From contig BQMF02000173.1 in NCBI GenBank assembly GCA_027922465.2, positions 434,001 to 498,000 on the forward strand: 64,000 nt of DNA, in the 5' to 3' direction. Source of the stretch: Turritopsis dohrnii (taxonomy: Eukaryota > Cnidaria > Hydrozoa > Anthoathecata > Oceaniidae). Position numbers and translations under genes: made by a program. Position 1 is the stretch's first letter; every line of letters starts with the position of its first letter. The notes under the pieces are model-generated. The model saw only the letters and a program-made list of their open reading frames with translations, did not search any database and had not been told where the DNA came from. This document shows, piece after piece, positions 58,196 through 64,000 of this stretch.

Positions 58196-59103
58196 CTTTA
58201 AGGGCAGAAACTTTCGCGGGCAGAAACTTTCGCGTGTAGGAAAAAACGCGAAATTTTTGACATTAACTTTCGCGTTTTTGGGTTTTTTAAACAAATTTCG
58301 CGGAAAAAACTTTCGCGAAAAGCAAAAAAAGTTTTTCAAACAGGGAAAAAACTTTTGCGAATCGTGTTTAAAGTTATTTTTTTTTGCTTTCTTTTTTTAT
58401 TGTTTACAAAAAGATTTAAACATTTTCTTCCTCTTCCCATTCTGAATCTGAGTCTTCGTCGCTTTCTAAGTCATCTCGTTGAATTTTATAACCGCATAAC
58501 AGTTTGAACTCTTCCACAGTGATATCGCATACAGGTAGTAGATGCTGGTTGTCGTAGGGTTCGGAGTGTTCATTTAATAAAGGGTCGATATCTTTGAAGG
58601 GGTCAATGGGTGGCATTTTTTCTGAACCAACCTTAATCGCATCATAAATGCCCGCCGCCTTCCATCCGCTCTCGTTAACTTCTTTTCCTTTGGATGTACT
58701 CATATGGTTATAGAAATCTTCCAACCAGCCAGCATGAATGAGCTTCAACTTTGTTAACTGCAGACCGACTTGTACATCTTATTATATCTTATATCTTATA
58801 TAATCTATATATTATATATTATCTTATATCTTAATACATCTTATATAGATTTTTTTCAGTTGCTGGTGGTTTAAAAACATTTTTTTTTTTACTTGCAGAT
58901 GTTTTTCGGTTCAAAAAATGATTTTTTTTACCTTGAAAATACTTTCGCGTTTTTTAAAAAATGTACAAATTTCGCGGAAAAAACTTTCGCGTTTTTGGCC
59001 TAAAATATTTAAAATGGCAGAAACTTTCGCGAAAATGACCAAAAAACGCGAAAAACGCGAAAAACGCGAAAGTTTCTGCCCGCGAAAGTTTCTGCCCTTA
59101 AAG
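58196..59103. mobile_element. pogo/Tigger-derived element with 40-bp perfect TIRs
   Basis: Flanked by TA (58194-58195 and 59104-59105). The inverted repeats begin CTTTAAGGGCAGAAACTTTC and match for 40 bp, each containing two copies of GGGCAGAAACTTTCGCG. More TTTCGCG motifs fill the subterminal 150 bp on each side. The interior keeps only the end of a transposase gene, so the element is a deletion derivative. Confidence 0.85.
58416..58748 (-). pseudogene. C-terminal remnant of a pogo/Tigger-type transposase
   Basis: 111 codons ending in an acidic tail (DSDSEWEEEENV). WLEDFYNHMSTSKGKE, GWKAAGIYDAIKVG and PPIDPFKDIDPL match the region after the DDE catalytic core of Tigger-like transposases (CENP-B/Jerky relatives). 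DNA-binding and catalytic domains are gone. It cannot act alone. Confidence 0.7.
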
Positions 59104-59105
59104 TA

Positions 59106-60359
59106 TCTAATTGCTCGATTGAATTCAACCTTTTGAACTTTTTCAAGCCATCATTAGAGCATATTATATACCCCGTAGCGTATTAATTCATGTGAAGCAA
59201 ATTTTTCCTGTAATTTGATTGGTTAACGTCAATATTAATAGTTAAAGTCATTCCCTATACATTATTCGTACAAATGTTTGCACGTAATAATAAAAAAATT
59301 GATTCACACACGAAATTTAGTATAGATATTATGCTTAAAAAAAGCTTTGTTCAAAAATTAATACGCGCGAAACTTTTTCCCCCAAAAACGTGAATTATGT
59401 TCTTGTTAAAATCTTTAATTTGGGTCAGTAAATATGTGTTACCATGGACGTATAAAAAGAGAAAGACTCACAACTAATACTAAAGCCTTTCATTTCCATT
59501 ATGAAAATCTATTCTGCCGGCATTTCTTTGATGTAATCCTCACCTAGCATTTCACTGGATTTCGGTTCACATGGGCAGGTTTATATGACGCTTTAGGTTT
59601 AATCCGATGTGGAAAACCAACGAATTGAGAGAAAATACGATTTGCAGATGCGTCAGCAATATTCTTGAGTATCACAAAACATCTACTCAACCTTTTTTAA
59701 AATTATCTGATGCTTTTGTTCCCCACCTTCCATTTCTAGCAACTCGCGTAAAAGTTTTTTACGAATTTAATTTTGTGTCATCCCGTGTCAAAAAACGTGA
59801 CGAAAAATTAAATCACGGAGCCGCGACTGAAAAGTGTACTTATGTTGTAGAGATTGAAACATAGCCGCAGTGCCAAATTAAATTTAGGCCCACCTTTTGC
59901 GTCACCCCATCACCCGTATCGCGGACCCTTAAAAACGTCAGTTATCCTTATTGGTTCTCGAGATATTTCGACCAAAACGTCGCGTTCCCCCATGATCAAA
60001 AAAACATCAGACGTCAAATGCCACGTGCTATTATATTAATAGTGAGTGTTTCGTGCGTGGTCTAAGGGCCGCTATATGACCACGATTAAGAAGATTTTGA
60101 TCGTTAAAAAACAAAAAAACAAACACTCTCTAAATTAAAAGTGGGATGCACACACGTGAATTAGTATAATAAGAATAGCCGCTTAGGCGGCGTCGCTCTC
60201 CACCCATGTTCAGCATGCATCACGAAAAGTAAATGATAATTGCCAATTCTTTTCTTTTTCGTTTGCACATGCTGTAGAATGTTGAATATAACTGGTAAAA
60301 ATGTTTACCAGTTTTAGTCAATGTGAGTTGAACCGAGGAAAGGATTAGTCAATTAAATT
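59106..60359. other. Repeat-derived spacer
   Basis: No intact gene. 59872-59975 resembles the interior of the repeat at 53870-54005 (GTCACCCCATCACCCGTAT, GTTATCCTTATTGGTT). A GCCGCTTAGGCGGCGTCGCT repeat start lies at 60178. A frame at 59607-59864 has no family motif. Confidence 0.4.
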
Positions 60360-63300
60360 TCCCCTGGAGAAATAAAGGAATCAAATATCAAAATAATAAT
60401 AAAAATTGGAAGAACGAAATTCTCGATATTTCCTCTTTTTGACCAAAACATGATTTTTATACCCAGAAGATGAAATGAAAACACATGCAAAACTATTTAC
60501 CTAATCAAAAATTTCTACCCTGGAGACGCGATTATAACAAAACATCGCAGCACTTAAAATGCCCAACTGTTGACCAAAAACTATTTTTTGATACGTAGAA
60601 AATGCAAAGTAACTTATACGTAAAACAAATAATAAGAAAACTAATGCAAACCTATACACCAAAGAATCCAACATCCCACTATTATAATAATGCGCATAAA
60701 TGCATATGTGTATCACTGGAACTGAACCGAATAAAGGTTTTTTTAGAATTATTTTTGACCCTGAATACGTGAAACAAGGATTGCAACACTTAAAATGCCC
60801 TACTTCAGACCAAAATCATGTTTTCACATGCAGAAGATTTAATGCAGAAACAAATGACAATACAACAAAGAAGTACACGATGTATACGCATAATAGAAGT
60901 AACTTTAGTGTAAAAAAACAATACATAAGAACACAAAAGCAAACATTGAATAACATTACCAAATGTGAATTGAAAACAAATCGATACCTTCCAACTGTGT
61001 TTCTTTCGTGCCGAAGTTACATTAGACAAAATTTTAAAAATTGATAATTTGTTCTTCATCAGCCATCAACATCATGATTTAAACCATGAGTTTCATTTCT
61101 TTATTGTTATTGTATTTTTTATTTTGCTTTTCTAAAAGAAAAAAGATTTTGAATGCATAATGATTCAAGTACCTACTCGTATTATGACAAACAAAAAAAC
61201 AAGCAAAGGGAACTTCGAGAACATATATTAAACTTAAAAACAATAATTGAAGACACAAAGTTAATAACAGAATGCATAAAAATACTGACATTACAATATA
61301 CTATTATAGTCAGTAAAAGTCAGTAAAAGGGCAATCCCCACACAAAACTGGGCACTCTCACGAATCCCAGAATAGGGGGCTCTACCCTTTCTTTTATAAA
61401 TACATACTAAACAATAACAAAAATGGCTGATAATCCATATGAGAATTTGGTATATCAAATGAGTTAGGACTACGTATTGCACACCTGAACGTAAATGGAT
61501 TGAAGGCGATACTTTCCGAAATCTCTACTCTGCTACACACAGTTAATTTTGATATTCTTGCATTGAGTGAATCCCATCTATCACATAGTATATCAGATGG
61601 TGAAATCGACATTGAAGGCTACTGTTCGAAACGAAATGACAGAAACGATGGACGAAAAGGAGGTGGTACTATGATATACTATAAAGAACACTTAAATGTA
61701 CTTGAACCAAATATCTCAACTGACTTTGAATCCACCTGGCTTAGTGTCTTATATAAAAACCAACAACTACTAATCGGTTGCATATACAGACCACCAAATT
61801 GCATTCATTTCCTAAACAAATTCGAAAAGACAATCACAATTATTTGTATGAAAAGGAAAAACGTTATGCTAATTGGAGATTTTAATATTAATATGCACGA
61901 TTCCAGTTCAGTCCAAACAATTAAACTCAAAGACATAATATTCTCCCAAAACCTGAAGAATATAATTAACGGTCCAACTAGAGTGACTATGTCAAGTTCA
62001 ACAACCATCGACCTAATAATAACATCAACAAACGTTTCCGGTTTTAGCGTTCTATCCTGTGGTACCTACGATACAGGGACTTCTGACCATCACTTGATTT
62101 ACGCTGTAACCAACATCAAAAAACAAAAACAACCTCCAAAAATTATCACTGTCAATAAAATTGAAGACATTGACCAACTTAAGCGTGATTTTGAGTTGGT
62201 CCCATGGCATTTTCTAGAGATTTTTGATGATGTGGACGATGTGAACCACTTATGGAATACATTATACCTTGACGTTATACAGAGTCATACTAAGACACTG
62301 AAATTAAAAAAGAGGACAAAAAACAAGCCATGGATAAACAGAGAGATTCGAAAAGAACTCAACCATCGCTACAAACTACTTATGCAAGCAAAACGTTCGA
62401 AGGACCCAAATATCTGGAAATCTTACAAAATACAACGAAATAAATGCAAACGTCTTCTACAACTTGCTGAAACAAGTTATTGGAAAGAAACTTTTGCTAA
62501 ATGTGAATCAACTAAATCGTTCTGGAAAGCTGTAAATTCCTTCCAGGGAAAGCAACATTCAAAAACTATAGGGACAGTTACTGTAGAAAATACTCATTAT
62601 ACAAATAGTAAAGATAAGGCAAATGCACTTAACCATCACTTTGCAAACATTGGAAATAAACTGAACACTCAAAGTAATAATGACAATAGTCACATATATC
62701 GTGTTACACCCTGTTCTCATGTTATCCATATCAACGAATCGATATATGAAAATGCCTTCAAATGCGCAATAAAAATGGGAAAAGCTCCAGGTCCCGATAA
62801 TATTAAGGCCGACCACATTAAAGCGATAGGACCACAATCCAGTGGTCTATACAAAGTCATAAAGAGCTCGATTGAAGGAAACAAGTTCCCAAGTGATTGG
62901 AAAGTTGGAAGAGTGTCTTGCCTGCACAAAAAAGGTTCAAAGTCTGACTGCAACAACTACAGACCAACAACGCTACTGAGTATAGCTAGTAAAGTACTTG
63001 AAAAAGTTATACTTGACCAAATGAAATCCCACCTTGATTCCCTTTGTCTAATCAGCGAAAGACAATGGGGTTTTCGATCAGGTCGTTCAACTGAATCGAT
63101 ATTATTGAACATGACCGAAAAATGGCATAAGGCCGTTGACGAGAGAAAAGTCATAGCTTGTATCTTTATTGATTTCAAAAAAGGCGTTCGATGTAGTCCC
63201 ACACCAACCACTATTAAAAAAGATTCAAGCATGTGGAGTATCAGGGAGTCTATACGAAATTCTTGACTCCTACTTGTCAGAAAGACATCAATATACAGTT

Positions 63301-64000
63301 GTGAATAACTGCAAATCTGATAAATTAAAAGTCGAAATGGTGTGCCACAAGGTTCTTTGTTAGGACCGCAACTTTTCAGTATTGACATTAACGATCTTCC
63401 TGAAAATGTTGAAGATGGCGAGACTGATATGTTCGCTGACGATTCCACTGAAGTATGCGATGATTATGCTGATGCTTTTCAAAAAGTACAGAAAATCTTA
63501 AACCAATTACAAAAATGGGCTGACAAAAATGGATTTGCTATCCACACAGACGTAGGAAAGACTGAAATCATGTTCATTTCTAAAAGTCCCTTTATCGGTC
63601 CTATTCCAGAATTCAAACTTGGCACCAACGCAATAAATGTAACAAAGAGTGTCAAGTGCCTTGGTGTTACAATAGATGATAACATATCATGGAAACTACA
63701 TACTTTAAAAATTCAGAAAAACTTTAAACTCAAACTACAAAACCTATACAAAATGAGATTCATGGATCAAAGTCACCTGAAAGAAATTTACTTTAAAGGA
63801 ATCTTACCATCAATTTTATACTGCATCGCAGTATGGGGTGGCTGTCCTGGTAATGAGATGCAAAAAATCAATTCTCTCCACATCAAGGCAGCTAGATTTG
63901 TACAGCGAATAAAAAAGACCACAGCTGATAATGAAGTTTTAGAAAAAGCAAACTGGCGTTCAATTTCATGGTACTGCAAAAGACGAACAGCCTGCATTAC
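60360..64000 (+). mobile_element. CR1/L2-like LINE, running off the window
   Basis: A 5' noncoding region (60360-61422) shared with the intron fragment at 36421-37440, followed by an endonuclease-reverse transcriptase ORF that continues past the window. No ORF1 protein recognised. Confidence 0.75.
61423..64000 (+). pseudogene. LINE EEP endonuclease and reverse transcriptase, frameshifted
   Basis: A short ATG frame at 61423 (MADNPYENLVYQMS) stops at once, while the main frame is open from about 61455: RIAHLNVNGLKA, LALSESHL, GCIYRPP, LIGDFNINMH, GTSDHHLIY (EEP nuclease), then KNKPWINREIRKE, GKAPGPDNIKADH, WKVGRVSCLHKKGS and CIFIDFKK (RT). A frameshift near 63180 continues as AFDVVPHQPLLKK, and another near 63350 gives GPQLFSIDINDLP, the catalytic box MFADDST and the thumb, still open at the edge. 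At least two frameshifts inactivate it. Confidence 0.85.

Noticed and set aside
1..64000. CRISPR array or bacterial operon
   Set aside because: Repeats are coding minisatellites or transposon ends; introns and element types are eukaryotic.

Overview
The window looks like AT-rich, transposon-crowded nuclear DNA of an invertebrate animal. A cnidarian, perhaps a medusozoan, is my best guess, but that rests on overall character only (short coding exons with GT-AG introns, helentrons, a Kolobok, CR1/L2-like LINEs) and no marker gene settles it. The only host-type gene I can follow is one multi-exon ADAM/reprolysin-type metalloproteinase on the + strand (about 18.77-40.79 kb). Almost everything else is mobile DNA.

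Layout. 1-2.3 kb: no gene. 2.34-17.73 kb: a rolling-circle helentron (called AC) on the minus strand, split by a second complete helentron (B, 6895-15549, plus strand) nested in its coding sequence. The AC reading frame runs on without a phase change across the insertion. The copies encode, in order, a cysteine-protease domain resembling the herpesvirus-tegument-type deubiquitinase fold (peptidase C76-like), a highly repetitive Lys/Glu-rich linker, a DUF6570-like zinc-binding domain, a Rep (HUH/Y2) nuclease, a Pif1-like helicase and an EEP endonuclease. AC also carries a canonical 2A-like ribosome-skipping motif just before the protease. 18.8-40.8 kb: the ADAM gene. Its catalytic-domain exon is interrupted by an apparently complete THAP-Kolobok transposon (20854-24718, TTAA duplications, 15-bp terminal inverted repeats, spliced 835-codon transposase). 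Its introns hold a triplicated repeat, a non-autonomous helentron (27452-28292) sharing both ends with B, and LINE fragments. The ADAM zinc-binding motif reads HEFGQNLSFPHD, with Gln where the second zinc His should be.

43.0-58.1 kb: two copies of a new-looking terminal-inverted-repeat element (F1, F2; 12-bp TIR, 7-bp target duplications). F1 contains a decayed LINE; F2 contains a tRNA-derived SINE and a palindrome-rich MITE. Between them lie a RecQ-like helicase pseudogene and a third, badly decayed helentron (D). 58.2-59.1 kb: a pogo/Tigger-derived element with 40-bp perfect TIRs and the C-terminal tail of a transposase. 60.4 kb to the end: a CR1/L2-like LINE with endonuclease and reverse transcriptase, frameshifted and running off the window.

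The genes do not form a pathway. The story is layered insertion: B into AC, Kolobok into the ADAM exon, a LINE into F1, and SINE plus MITE into F2. All reading frames, splice sites, target duplications and inverted repeats were read by eye; family names rest on motif recognition without database searches.
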